Assembly: GCA_002689985.1 (NCBI GenBank)
Contig: NZDC01000008.1
Coordinates: 1-8,093 of the forward strand
Origin: Candidatus Pacearchaeota archaeon
GTDB taxonomy: Archaea > Nanobdellota > Nanobdellia > Pacearchaeales > GW2011-AR1
DNA length: 8,093 nt
Reading direction: 5' to 3'
Below the pieces are notes generated by a model, which worked only from the letters and a program-made list of their open reading frames with translations, was not told the DNA's origin and made no database searches. Positions 1 to 5,030 of this stretch are shown here, in pieces. The number at the start of each line of letters is the position of its first letter. Positions within the stretch are counted from its first letter, which is position 1. Made by a program: the position numbers and the translations under genes.

Positions 1-32
1 AAAAAAATAAGAATAAAAAATAAAAAAAATAA
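1..32 (-). terminator. Oligo-T terminator after the S-layer-like gene
   Basis: On the minus strand the sequence directly after the TAA at 33-35 is almost pure T, including runs of eight, six and seven T separated by A or AATTC-type breaks. Archaeal RNA polymerase terminates at oligo-T tracts without needing a hairpin, so this is a likely terminator. No stem-loop is visible, and the window edge cuts the region. Confidence 0.55.
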
Positions 33-1193
33 TTAATAATAGCTTTCCCCAAATTCTTCTGACTTTTCAGGTTTTTTTCCTATTAAAACAATTAATACAA
101 TTAGCAATACAATAAAGATTATTGCTAAGATAACTGTTAATATAACAACTGGGCTTGAAGTTCCTTTTCCATTAGCTGGAAAGTTAACTGTACTTACAAC
201 TCTGTCTCCAGAGAGTACATTAACATCAAATTCTTCATTTGAACTTGAGATAGAAACTGTTTTACTTGAACTAGCTGGAACAATAACAAGACTTTCACTT
301 GTTGGAGTTACAACAGTATAAACCTTTAATTTGTTAGTTGGATTTAAAACAACTAAGTCATTACCAGATTTGATTGCTATTTGTGAAAATTCGTTTTCTA
401 TAACAACTTGCTTTATATCGCTCATTGTTAAGTCGTCATTTTCAACTTCTACTTCAATTGAATAGAATCCAGGTTCAACATTATATGGGATTTCAAAATA
501 GAATCTTCCACTTACAGTGTCTTCATCATCTGAATCACACTTTCGATCCACAGGATCAAAGTCATCATCATCCACACATTCTAATTGAACTAAGTCGCCA
601 AAGTAAGAAGTTTTTTCAAGACCTAATGTAGGAATCTTTGTAGTTACATACAAATCATCTAGATAGTTATAACCAGTATTCTTTAAAACAATATCAACTG
701 AGATAGTTTCTCCAGCTTCAACTGTTTGTTTTGTCCTTATTGACATAACATCCACATTGTATGAAAGTCTTTGAATTCTTAAGTCAAATGTTTCCTCTGT
801 TCTGTGATCACCATTATATAATCTTACAGAAAGAGTCATATCATCACTAACATCATCTTTCAATTCATAAGGAACTCTGATTTTCAAATCTAGCTTACGT
901 TGCATTCCATCTTCTAGATCAAAAGGTCCAATTATTTCTTTAACATCTACTTTTTCGCCTTCAAGTTCTACTCTGAATTTAACATCTGATGCATCAACAT
1001 TTGAAGTAAAAAATGCTTCAACATCTATTACTTCACCAGCAAGAACACTAACATCATCACTGCTAGCATCAATATCATCAACTGTTACTTGAAGATTAGT
1101 TGTAACTTCTGCTGCACTTATTGTAGTTACTAGAAATAAAACACTTACAATTGTTAAGAAAAAAACAATAGAGTTTTTTATATTCATTTCCAT
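33..1193 (-). CDS. Secreted, C-terminally membrane-anchored S-layer-like / Ig-fold surface protein
   Basis: This 386-residue protein has the layout of an archaeal cell-surface protein. Residues about 8-28 form a hydrophobic signal peptide ending in TTISAAE. A long beta-rich, acidic ectodomain follows, with repeated patterns such as VSVLAGEVIDVEAFF (49-63) and VEAGETISVDIVLKNTGYN (158-176), which resemble CARDB/COG1361-type Ig-like modules. Residues 348-371 are a strong transmembrane helix, followed by a short charged tail (GKKPEKSEEFGESYY). The only two cysteines in the ectodomain, C206 and C219, bracket a very acidic loop (VDDDDFDP) and continue into CDSDDED, suggesting a disulfide-closed, possibly cation-binding loop. 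The gene starts at ATG 1193; an ATG two codons later is also possible. Similar proteins in DPANN genomes are often called putative S-layer proteins, but whether this one forms a lattice cannot be told here. It has its own promoter region with two hairpins. Confidence 0.75.
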   Translation of the reverse strand: MEMNIKNSIVFFLTIVSVLFLVTTISAAEVTTNLQVTVDDIDASSDDVSVLAGEVIDVEAFFTSNVDASDVKFRVELEGEKVDVKEIIGPFDLEDGMQRKLDLKIRVPYELKDDVSDDMTLSVRLYNGDHRTEETFDLRIQRLSYNVDVMSIRTKQTVEAGETISVDIVLKNTGYNYLDDLYVTTKIPTLGLEKTSYFGDLVQLECVDDDDFDPVDRKCDSDDEDTVSGRFYFEIPYNVEPGFYSIEVEVENDDLTMSDIKQVVIENEFSQIAIKSGNDLVVLNPTNKLKVYTVVTPTSESLVIVPASSSKTVSISSSNEEFDVNVLSGDRVVSTVNFPANGKGTSSPVVILTVILAIIFIVLLIVLIVLIGKKPEKSEEFGESYY

Positions 1194-1212
1194 TTTTTAT
1201 AATTTAATTGTT

Positions 1213-1231
1213 GAAATCAGGTTATGATTTC
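1213..1231 (-). repeat. Perfect inverted repeat in the S-layer-like gene leader
   Basis: GAAATCA (1213-1219) and TGATTTC (1225-1231) are exact reverse complements separated by five bases. The repeat lies 20-38 nt upstream of the ATG at 1193 and downstream of the likely TATA boxes, so it should be transcribed as a 7-bp hairpin in the 5' leader. It could equally be a dimeric repressor site. Confidence 0.5.
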
Positions 1232-1235
1232 TACT

Positions 1236-1254
1236 GAAAGAATTTTATTCTTTC
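1236..1254 (-). repeat. Second perfect inverted repeat in the S-layer-like gene leader
   Basis: GAAAGAAT (1236-1243) and ATTCTTTC (1247-1254) are exact reverse complements around a three-base TTT loop (AAA on the transcript strand). It sits four bases from the first inverted repeat and just downstream of the TATA box at 1261-1275, at or near the predicted transcription start. It may be a hairpin at the 5' end of the mRNA or an operator. Confidence 0.5.
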
Positions 1255-1260
1255 TGTAAA

Positions 1261-1290
1261 ATATTTATATAAAAATCATTTATAAACTTT
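1261..1290 (-). promoter_or_regulatory. TATA-like boxes for the S-layer-like gene
   Basis: Read on the minus strand, two TATA-like boxes occur: GTTTATAAATG (about 1287-1277) and TTTTTATATAAATAT (1275-1261). The nearer one predicts transcription starting around 1240, giving a leader of roughly 45-50 nt. No TATA-like sequence is present 26 nt before the ATG, unlike the other genes in this window. Confidence 0.5.
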
Positions 1291-1357
1291 ATGGTGACGA
1301 CATGATATATTAATTTTAAAGTACTAAATGTAAGTAACAAATAGTGAAATATTTCGC

Positions 1358-2140
1358 TTATTGTTCTTGTCGTCGATAGATCTCTATTGATTTAATAGAA
1401 TCTCCTATAGTATCAGGACTTTCATTAATTACAGTTATATCTATATCCTTAGGAAGGTTGGATATAAGCTTTTCTATATCAATATTAGGAGTTAACTTGT
1501 GATGTTTCTCTCCTTTTTCCCCATATTCAATCCCTGAAAAATGAATATGTATCTTTTTATAGTTTTTGAATTTTTTTAAGACTTCCTTAAAGTTATAATT
1601 TTTATATCTTGCAAGAATATGTGCAAAATCAATACAGAAACTTGTTTTTGTATCTTTTGCAAGTTTTTTTATTTCATCAATGCTTCCAAAGACATTTACT
1701 TTTCCTGTTGTTTCTGGTGCAAGTAATGGTGTGTACTTCTTTTGTTTTATTATTTTTTGAATATCAATAATTTCTCTTTTGATATTTTCATAAGTTTCAT
1801 CCTTATCCATCTTTCCATAATATCCTGGATGAAATACTATTCTTTTTGCTCCAAGATATGTTCCAACTTCACAACATCTTAAAATTCTTTGCTTACTTTT
1901 CTCTATTTTGTCTTTATCTGTAGAATTAAGATTAATCCAGTATGGAGCGTGAATACTTAGTTGAATATTGAATTTTTTTGCAGCTTTTCCAATTTTTATT
2001 GCATCTTCTTTATTCTTAATATAAACTCCATAAGTAAATGCAATCTCACAAGCTTTTAATCCTAAATTGTGATACTTCTCTAAATTAGAAATTGCTTCTT
2101 TTGTAGGTCCAAGTCCTGCAGGTCCAAATTTTATTGACAT
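1358..2140 (-). CDS. nfo: Endonuclease IV-family AP endonuclease (TIM-barrel)
   Basis: The 260-residue product matches the endonuclease IV / xylose isomerase-like TIM barrel in motif order. Endonuclease IV cuts DNA 5' of abasic sites in base excision repair using three metal ions. Numbering from the ATG at 2140, likely metal ligands are H64 (SIHAPYW), H104 (VFHPG), E143 (APETTG), D171 and H174 (CIDFAHILAR), H200 (IHIHFSG), E211 and H213 (GEKHHKL) and E240 (INESP). These line up with the nine E. coli Nfo ligands, except that the usual DRH motif reads EKH. The N-terminus IKFGPAGLGP is typical of archaeal members. A longer frame opens at TTG 2149, but ATG 2140 is preferred: it is a standard codon and lies 26 nt from a TATA-like box. 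No oligo-T terminator follows, so read-through toward the S-layer-like gene is possible. Archaeal TIM-barrel relatives with other activities are the main alternative. Confidence 0.85.
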   Translation of the reverse strand: MSIKFGPAGLGPTKEAISNLEKYHNLGLKACEIAFTYGVYIKNKEDAIKIGKAAKKFNIQLSIHAPYWINLNSTDKDKIEKSKQRILRCCEVGTYLGAKRIVFHPGYYGKMDKDETYENIKREIIDIQKIIKQKKYTPLLAPETTGKVNVFGSIDEIKKLAKDTKTSFCIDFAHILARYKNYNFKEVLKKFKNYKKIHIHFSGIEYGEKGEKHHKLTPNIDIEKLISNLPKDIDITVINESPDTIGDSIKSIEIYRRQEQ

Positions 2141-2161
2141 GATTTTCAAAAAGAAATAAGA

Positions 2162-2171
2162 GATATAAATG
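2162..2171 (-). promoter_or_regulatory. TATA-like box for the endonuclease IV gene
   Basis: The minus strand reads CATTTATATC, centred about 26 nt before the ATG at 2140. That spacing predicts a transcript starting on or next to the start codon (leaderless), and it argues against the TTG start at 2149, which would be upstream of the predicted transcription start. Confidence 0.55.
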
Positions 2172-2197
2172 TTTTTACTACATATTAATACCTAAAT

Positions 2198-2208
2198 ATT
2201 TTTATATT
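2198..2208 (+). promoter_or_regulatory. TATA-like box for the small gene at 2228
   Basis: The plus strand reads ATTTTTATATT, centred about 25 nt before ATG 2228. This fits a leaderless mRNA. The box and the endonuclease IV box on the other strand lie about 35 nt apart, so the 87-nt gap is a compact divergent promoter. Confidence 0.5.
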
Positions 2209-2227
2209 AATCTTTTATAATTTTTTC

Positions 2228-2437
2228 ATGGAATTAGAAGATGAATTATTAGAAAAGGGATTTGAAAGTAATGGCCCTTTTGTTGTATCAAAATTATCAG
2301 AAGCTATAACCCATCAAGTAAATAAATATAAGCTAAATATTAAAGAGATTCATATTATAAGAGGTGAAGAAGCTAGAAAAGATATGGAAGAATATAAAGG
2401 ACTATATATGATATATGTTAAAACAAAATCTAGATAG
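2228..2437 (+). CDS. Small hypothetical protein, 69 residues, unknown function
   Basis: I do not recognise this protein. It is soluble-looking and highly charged, starts MELEDELLEKGFESNGPF and lacks a signal peptide or membrane helix. A plausible fold is strand (GPFVVSK), helix (LSEAITHQVNKYKL), strand (IKEIHIIRG), short helix (EEARKDMEEY) and strand (LYMIYVKTK), which would be a small alpha/beta domain. Support for it being real comes from the TATA-like box 25 nt upstream of its ATG, the absence of any gene on the opposite strand, and the close packing with neighbours. It is divergent from the endonuclease IV gene and convergent with the cysteine-rich membrane protein gene, sharing 8 nt with it at the stop codons. 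No function can be inferred from context. Confidence 0.65.
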   Translation: MELEDELLEKGFESNGPFVVSKLSEAITHQVNKYKLNIKEIHIIRGEEARKDMEEYKGLYMIYVKTKSR

Positions 2438-2876
2438 TCTTATCTAATTCCTCATTAATCTCTCCAATATTATCTATTATGTATTTATGTGCATTTTTTA
2501 TCATTATATCTTGGAATTCTTCCTTTAATATTCCATGACATTTCTTTAAATCTACTTCAGGTGAACTAATATCTCCTATTGTTAGATAACAATCCATTGA
2601 AGTTCCTTCAAGTTTCATTTTATCAAGTGCCCCTGTTTTTATTTGTAAGACTTCAACATTAATTTTACATTTTCCATTTTCTTTTCCCTTTATATTATAA
2701 AGCCAGGTGGTGTCATCTGCATCATTTAAAAATTCAGTTTTAGTACATTTTTCTTGATGTGATTGAAAACAAGCAAGATCATCACAATCATATGAAAAGA
2801 AAAAAGTAAAATAAATTACCCCTGAAAGTACAACTAACATTAAAATAATTAAAATCTTTTTTGCACCTTCTTCCAT
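2430..2876 (-). CDS. Membrane-anchored cysteine-rich protein, unknown function
   Basis: The 148-residue protein has one hydrophobic segment at residues 8-28, preceded by two lysines, so it is probably an uncleaved signal anchor with the rest outside the membrane. The outer part carries six cysteines (C31, C36, C44, C70, C96, C113), an even number compatible with three disulfides. Recognisable stretches are YDCDDLACFQSHQEKC, TTWLYNIKGKENGKC, LEGTSMDCYL and KKCHGILKEEFQD. This pattern resembles an uncharacterised family I associate from memory with DPANN archaea, but I cannot confirm it or assign a role. The C-terminal third (EEFQDIMIKNAHKYIIDNIGEINEEL) looks helical. The ATG at 2876 lies 27 nt from a TATA-like box. 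The gene lies downstream of dnaG on the same strand but is separated from it by a hairpin terminator, so it is probably transcribed alone. Confidence 0.75.
   Translation of the reverse strand: MEEGAKKILIILMLVVLSGVIYFTFFFSYDCDDLACFQSHQEKCTKTEFLNDADDTTWLYNIKGKENGKCKINVEVLQIKTGALDKMKLEGTSMDCYLTIGDISSPEVDLKKCHGILKEEFQDIMIKNAHKYIIDNIGEINEELDKTI
2431..2446. repeat. Small inverted repeat over two convergent stop codons
   Basis: TAGATA (2431-2436) and TATCTA (2441-2446) pair around a GTCT loop. The repeat spans the stop codons of the two convergent genes. A 6-bp AT-rich stem is weak, so a bidirectional end-of-transcript role is only a possibility. Confidence 0.3.
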
Positions 2877-2897
2877 ATTATAGAATAAAGAAAAAGT

Positions 2898-2908
2898 GTA
2901 TTTAAAAG
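2898..2908 (-). promoter_or_regulatory. TATA-like box for the cysteine-rich membrane protein gene
   Basis: The minus strand reads CTTTTAAATAC, centred about 27 nt before the ATG at 2876. It sits immediately downstream of the dnaG terminator, supporting independent leaderless transcription. Confidence 0.55.
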
Positions 2909-2911
2909 TTT

Positions 2912-2947
2912 TGAAAAAAAATAAAAAAAGGAATCTTATGATTCCTT
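2912..2947 (-). terminator. Hairpin plus T-tract terminator after dnaG
   Basis: On the minus strand, right after the dnaG TAA, AAGGAATC and GATTCCTT form a perfect 8-bp stem with a four-base ATAA loop (plus-strand arms 2928-2935 and 2940-2947). The downstream arm runs straight into seven T, one A and eight more T. This looks like a bacterial-style intrinsic terminator, although in archaea the T tract alone may be sufficient. Confidence 0.8.
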
Positions 2948-2949
2948 AA

Positions 2950-4089
2950 TTATAAACTTAATAATTGAATATTTGTATCAGTTGTTGCAAAGTTCTTAGC
3001 TGCAATTACATCAACACCTGCTTCTTCAGATGAAATAATAATCGGACTTGTAACAGTACCATCAATTACAATTGCTGAAGGTTTTTGATCTATTCTTCTT
3101 AAGGTATTACTTAGAGTTTTAACTGAAATTTTCTTAATTTCATCTAGATTACTGTTTAGAAGAATTGCTTTTCCTGTTCCTTCGTTTTTTGCTGAAAGTT
3201 CTTTAAGCTTTTCTTTATTTTCCTTAGTTAAATCTAATTTAGATTTAGGTTCAGAATTTCGTCCATTATATCTTTCCCTTGAAAAGAATTCTCCAACTGT
3301 TGCTCTCTTTCTTAGATTCATTAAAACTTCTTTACCTGTTAATTCTTCAACTTCTTTTCCATCAGGTGCAATTGCAATAAATTTTACTTTTGCATTGTCA
3401 ACAACATTTTTTGCAATTAATTTTCCACCTCTATCTCCATCAACAAATAAAGTAAGGTCTTTATCTTTACTTAATTCTTTTATTGCATCTGGAAGTTTTG
3501 TTCCATTCATTGCAATACAATTATTGACTCCATTTCGCATTAAATTAATTACATCTGCTCTACCTTCAACAACAATTACCTCTTTTTGAGATAAATCTCC
3601 TGAAGGAAGTTTTTCTTTTCCATATTCTTGAATTCCTGCAATTTTTGCTGAATCCTTAATCTCATTAGAAATTTCTCTTGAATCTGTTGAACCTTTGATA
3701 TTTAACATTAGTTTTTTTGCTCTTTCAATAATGTAATCTCTTTTGCTTCCTCTTACATCTTCTATTCTTTCTATTTCTATTTGAGCATCACTTGGTCCTA
3801 CTCTTTCAATTGTTTCTATTGCAGCAGCAATTAGAGTTGTTTCTGACTGATCAAGAGCTGTTGGAACTTTAATTATTCCTGTTGTTCTTTTGTCATTTCT
3901 TTCTAAATCTACTTCAATTCTGCCTATTTTCCCTTCTTTTTGCAGTTCTCTCATTTCTAGATCATTTCCAAGTAATCCTTCTGTTTGTCCAAAGATTGCT
4001 CCAATTACATCGGGCTTTTCTAAGGCTCCTTCTGCAGTAAAACTTGCATGTATCATGTATTTTATTGATACAGGACTTACTTTTGCCAT
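2950..4089 (-). CDS. dnaG: Archaeal DnaG (TOPRIM primase-like, exosome-associated)
   Basis: The 379-residue product is a clear archaeal DnaG. The N-terminus (MAKVSPVSIKYMIHASFTAE) and the following segment IGAIFGQTEGLLG are family signatures. The TOPRIM domain occupies about residues 168-260, with the catalytic glutamate in VIVVEGRADV (E175) and the acidic pair in LFVDGDRGGK (D217, D219), all intact. In archaea this protein is known as a poly(A)-binding subunit of the RNA exosome, and primase activity has also been reported for some members, so its main role here could be RNA decay, primer synthesis or both. The C-terminal region (about 285-379) is the usual non-catalytic domain. The ATG at 4089 is supported by the conserved N-terminus and by a TATA-like box about 26 nt upstream. 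An AGGAGA sequence 12 nt before the ATG resembles a Shine-Dalgarno motif but is spaced too far to be convincing. The gene is flanked by a strong terminator. Confidence 0.95.
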   Translation of the reverse strand: MAKVSPVSIKYMIHASFTAEGALEKPDVIGAIFGQTEGLLGNDLEMRELQKEGKIGRIEVDLERNDKRTTGIIKVPTALDQSETTLIAAAIETIERVGPSDAQIEIERIEDVRGSKRDYIIERAKKLMLNIKGSTDSREISNEIKDSAKIAGIQEYGKEKLPSGDLSQKEVIVVEGRADVINLMRNGVNNCIAMNGTKLPDAIKELSKDKDLTLFVDGDRGGKLIAKNVVDNAKVKFIAIAPDGKEVEELTGKEVLMNLRKRATVGEFFSRERYNGRNSEPKSKLDLTKENKEKLKELSAKNEGTGKAILLNSNLDEIKKISVKTLSNTLRRIDQKPSAIVIDGTVTSPIIISSEEAGVDVIAAKNFATTDTNIQLLSL

Positions 4090-4107
4090 TGTTTTTCTTG
4101 TCTCCTA

Positions 4108-4123
4108 TTTAATTAATTAAAAT
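4108..4123 (-). promoter_or_regulatory. TATA-like box for dnaG
   Basis: The palindromic minus-strand sequence TTTTAATTAATTAAAT is centred about 26 nt before the dnaG ATG. This spacing predicts a leaderless transcript. The motif AAATCATAAGATTT lies directly upstream of it, where a B-recognition element or activator site would be. Confidence 0.5.
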
Positions 4124-4183
4124 CTTATGATTTCCAGAAAAATACCTAACTACTTTTGTTAGTTTCACTTATAATATTAACAA

Positions 4184-4201
4184 ATGTGAATGTGAATGTG
4201 A
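4184..4201 (+). repeat. Three tandem ATGTGA hexamers
   Basis: ATGTGA occurs three times without interruption. It lies about 95-110 nt upstream of the dnaG start codon. It could be a repeated protein-binding site or a simple-sequence expansion; the sequence alone does not decide. Confidence 0.6.
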
Positions 4202-4282
4202 TAATAATCTAAATAATAGATATTTCTCTAATACTTAATCTAAAATAAGTGGGTTTTTAAATTTTTTGGGTTGGATTATTAT
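4201..4282. repeat. Long-range inverted repeat enclosing 58 nt
   Basis: ATAATAATCTAA (4201-4212) pairs with TTGGATTATTAT (4271-4282) over 12 positions with one G-T wobble in the plus-strand RNA. A smaller ACTTA/TAAGT hairpin (4233-4237 with 4246-4250) lies inside. The stem is AT-rich, so it may be chance, but it would give an RNA a closed two-level fold. Confidence 0.35.
4251..4262 (+). promoter_or_regulatory. Orphan plus-strand TATA-like box
   Basis: GGGTTTTTAAAT closely resembles the boxes used by aIF5B (CTTTTTAAAT) and eS6 (CCTTTTTAAG). No start codon with a useful reading frame lies 25-30 nt downstream, so if it is used it would start a noncoding transcript near 4283 running toward, and antisense to, the 4417-4770 gene. 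Confidence 0.3.
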
Positions 4283-4310
4283 AATTAAAAGAAAGTATTT
4301 CGATTAGCGT

Positions 4311-4324
4311 TCTCTCTAGAGAGA
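4311..4324. repeat. 14-bp perfect palindrome
   Basis: TCTCTCTAGAGAGA is its own reverse complement. It sits in the noncoding gap about 90 nt beyond the 3' end of the 4417-4770 gene. A loop-free palindrome of this kind is more like a dimeric protein-binding site than an RNA hairpin. Confidence 0.55.
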
Positions 4325-4416
4325 TAAATAATTATAACTTAAATATCATTGTAGTTTACGAGGATTTAATGAACAAATGAAATTATATTAATATTATGAA
4401 ATAATTTGTAGATTAT

Positions 4417-4770
4417 TTATATATTGTATTTTTCTAATGCAGCTTGAAAATCATCCGCTTTTTCATTTTCAGTAGCATAAATACTAGCTTTTCTTCTTAA
4501 ACTTATATTTTTCATAATATTATAGGTAAATCCATAATCTTTACAAGTTCTTTCAACAGTTTTATATGTCCCTTGCTCTATTGCAGAAATTGCTCTTGCA
4601 GCAATTCCTGCTCCAATCCCACAAACTAATAATGTAGAATCAAGAATAGAATTTACTTTTCCATCAGCCAATGCCATTCCAACTTCTCCTGCTGCTACAG
4701 TATACAACACAGGAATAAGTCTATTTGTAGAAGCAATTTTAGCATGCTTAATGATTTTTTCTAATACCAT
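4417..4770 (-). CDS. Small hypothetical protein with two hydrophobic segments
   Basis: I cannot name this 117-residue protein. It has two hydrophobic stretches, about residues 18-35 (LIPVLYTVAAGEVGMALA) and 42-62 (ILDSTLLVCGIGAGIAARAIS). The second is rich in small residues (CGIGAGIAARA) as in packed membrane helices. The first contains a glutamate, so a helical hairpin in the membrane is plausible but not certain. The C-terminal half is charged and helical (GTYKTVERTCKDYGF, then NISLRRKASIYATENEKADDFQAALEKY). It carries two cysteines. Reality is supported by a TATA-like box about 30 nt upstream of the ATG at 4770 and by normal-looking codons across the frame. It stands alone between two repeat-rich gaps, divergent from aIF5B, so context gives no clue to its job. 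Confidence 0.65.
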   Translation of the reverse strand: MVLEKIIKHAKIASTNRLIPVLYTVAAGEVGMALADGKVNSILDSTLLVCGIGAGIAARAISAIEQGTYKTVERTCKDYGFTYNIMKNISLRRKASIYATENEKADDFQAALEKYNI

Positions 4771-4794
4771 TTTATTTATAATGTCAAATTTATT

Positions 4795-4804
4795 CTTTAT
4801 AAAC
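4795..4804 (-). promoter_or_regulatory. TATA-like box for the 4417-4770 gene
   Basis: The minus strand reads GTTTATAAAG, centred about 30 nt before the ATG at 4770. This predicts a leader of only a few bases. A second AT-rich box (ATTATAAATA) is too close to the ATG to be the promoter. Confidence 0.45.
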
Positions 4805-4843
4805 TTTCCTGTTATGTTACTACTCTAAAAAAAATACACAATT

Positions 4844-4861
4844 AATAATCTCCTGATTATT
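4844..4861. repeat. Perfect 7-bp hairpin in the divergent intergenic region
   Basis: AATAATC (4844-4850) and GATTATT (4855-4861) are exact reverse complements around a TCCT loop. It lies between the divergent 4417-4770 gene and aIF5B. The arms are copies of a 7-mer that recurs around the 4417-4770 gene. Confidence 0.45.
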
Positions 4862-4892
4862 TATTTAGTAGTTTTCCTTAATAAGATAAGTC

Positions 4893-4932
4893 TATTTTTA
4901 GAGGTAGATTATTTAACCTCCCTTTAAAAATA
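4893..4932. repeat. Nested inverted repeat upstream of aIF5B
   Basis: The outer arms TATTTTTA (4893-4900) and TAAAAATA (4925-4932) are exact complements. Directly inside them lie GAGGT (4901-4905) and ACCTC (4916-4920), also exact complements. Only a four-base CCTT bulge separates the two stem parts on the right side, giving a 13-bp interrupted stem with a 10-base loop. It lies about 70-110 nt upstream of the aIF5B TATA box. Confidence 0.5.
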
Positions 4933-5000
4933 ATCAAAGTTCATTCTTCTCTTTTGATTCTTACTTCCAAAATGTCTTCCCAATTCTAAATTTAGTAAGC

Positions 5001-5010
5001 CTTTTTAAAT
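5001..5010 (+). promoter_or_regulatory. TATA box for aIF5B
   Basis: CTTTTTAAAT is a near-ideal archaeal TATA box centred about 25 nt before ATG 5031. No Shine-Dalgarno sequence is present between them, so a leaderless mRNA is expected. Confidence 0.7.
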
Positions 5011-5030
5011 CATTAACATTACTTTATTCT

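Larger units (their letters stand above)
4090..4416. other. 327-nt noncoding gap between dnaG and the 4417-4770 gene
   Basis: No convincing ORF, tRNA or box C/D RNA is visible. The gap contains the dnaG promoter, a tandem ATGTGA x3 repeat, a long-range inverted repeat (4201-4212 with 4271-4282), an orphan plus-strand TATA-like box at 4251-4262, and a 14-bp perfect palindrome at 4311-4324. This density of repeats in a compact genome suggests a regulatory or RNA-coding role that I cannot name. Confidence 0.5.

Noticed and set aside
425..631. Plus-strand 68-codon open frame
   Set aside because: It is the reverse shadow of the S-layer-like gene, low-complexity in composition (many His, Gln, Leu), with no promoter.
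1296..1374. Inverted repeat GACGACA (1296-1302) / TGTCGTC (1368-1374)
   Set aside because: The 7-bp arms are 65 nt apart and one lies inside the endonuclease IV coding end; too weak to call a structure.
2141..2149. TTG start for the endonuclease IV gene, adding three residues
   Set aside because: ATG 2140 is a standard start, fits the TATA spacing and gives the typical N-terminus.
3395..3589. Plus-strand open frame inside dnaG
   Set aside because: It lies opposite the conserved TOPRIM domain of dnaG, which explains the open frame.
4102..4107. Shine-Dalgarno site for dnaG (AGGAGA)
   Set aside because: It lies 12 nt before the ATG and between the TATA-like box and the start, so it would probably not be in the mRNA.
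3890..4120. Plus-strand 76-codon open frame at the dnaG 5' end
   Set aside because: It is antisense to the conserved DnaG N-terminus and has no TATA-like box at the expected spacing.
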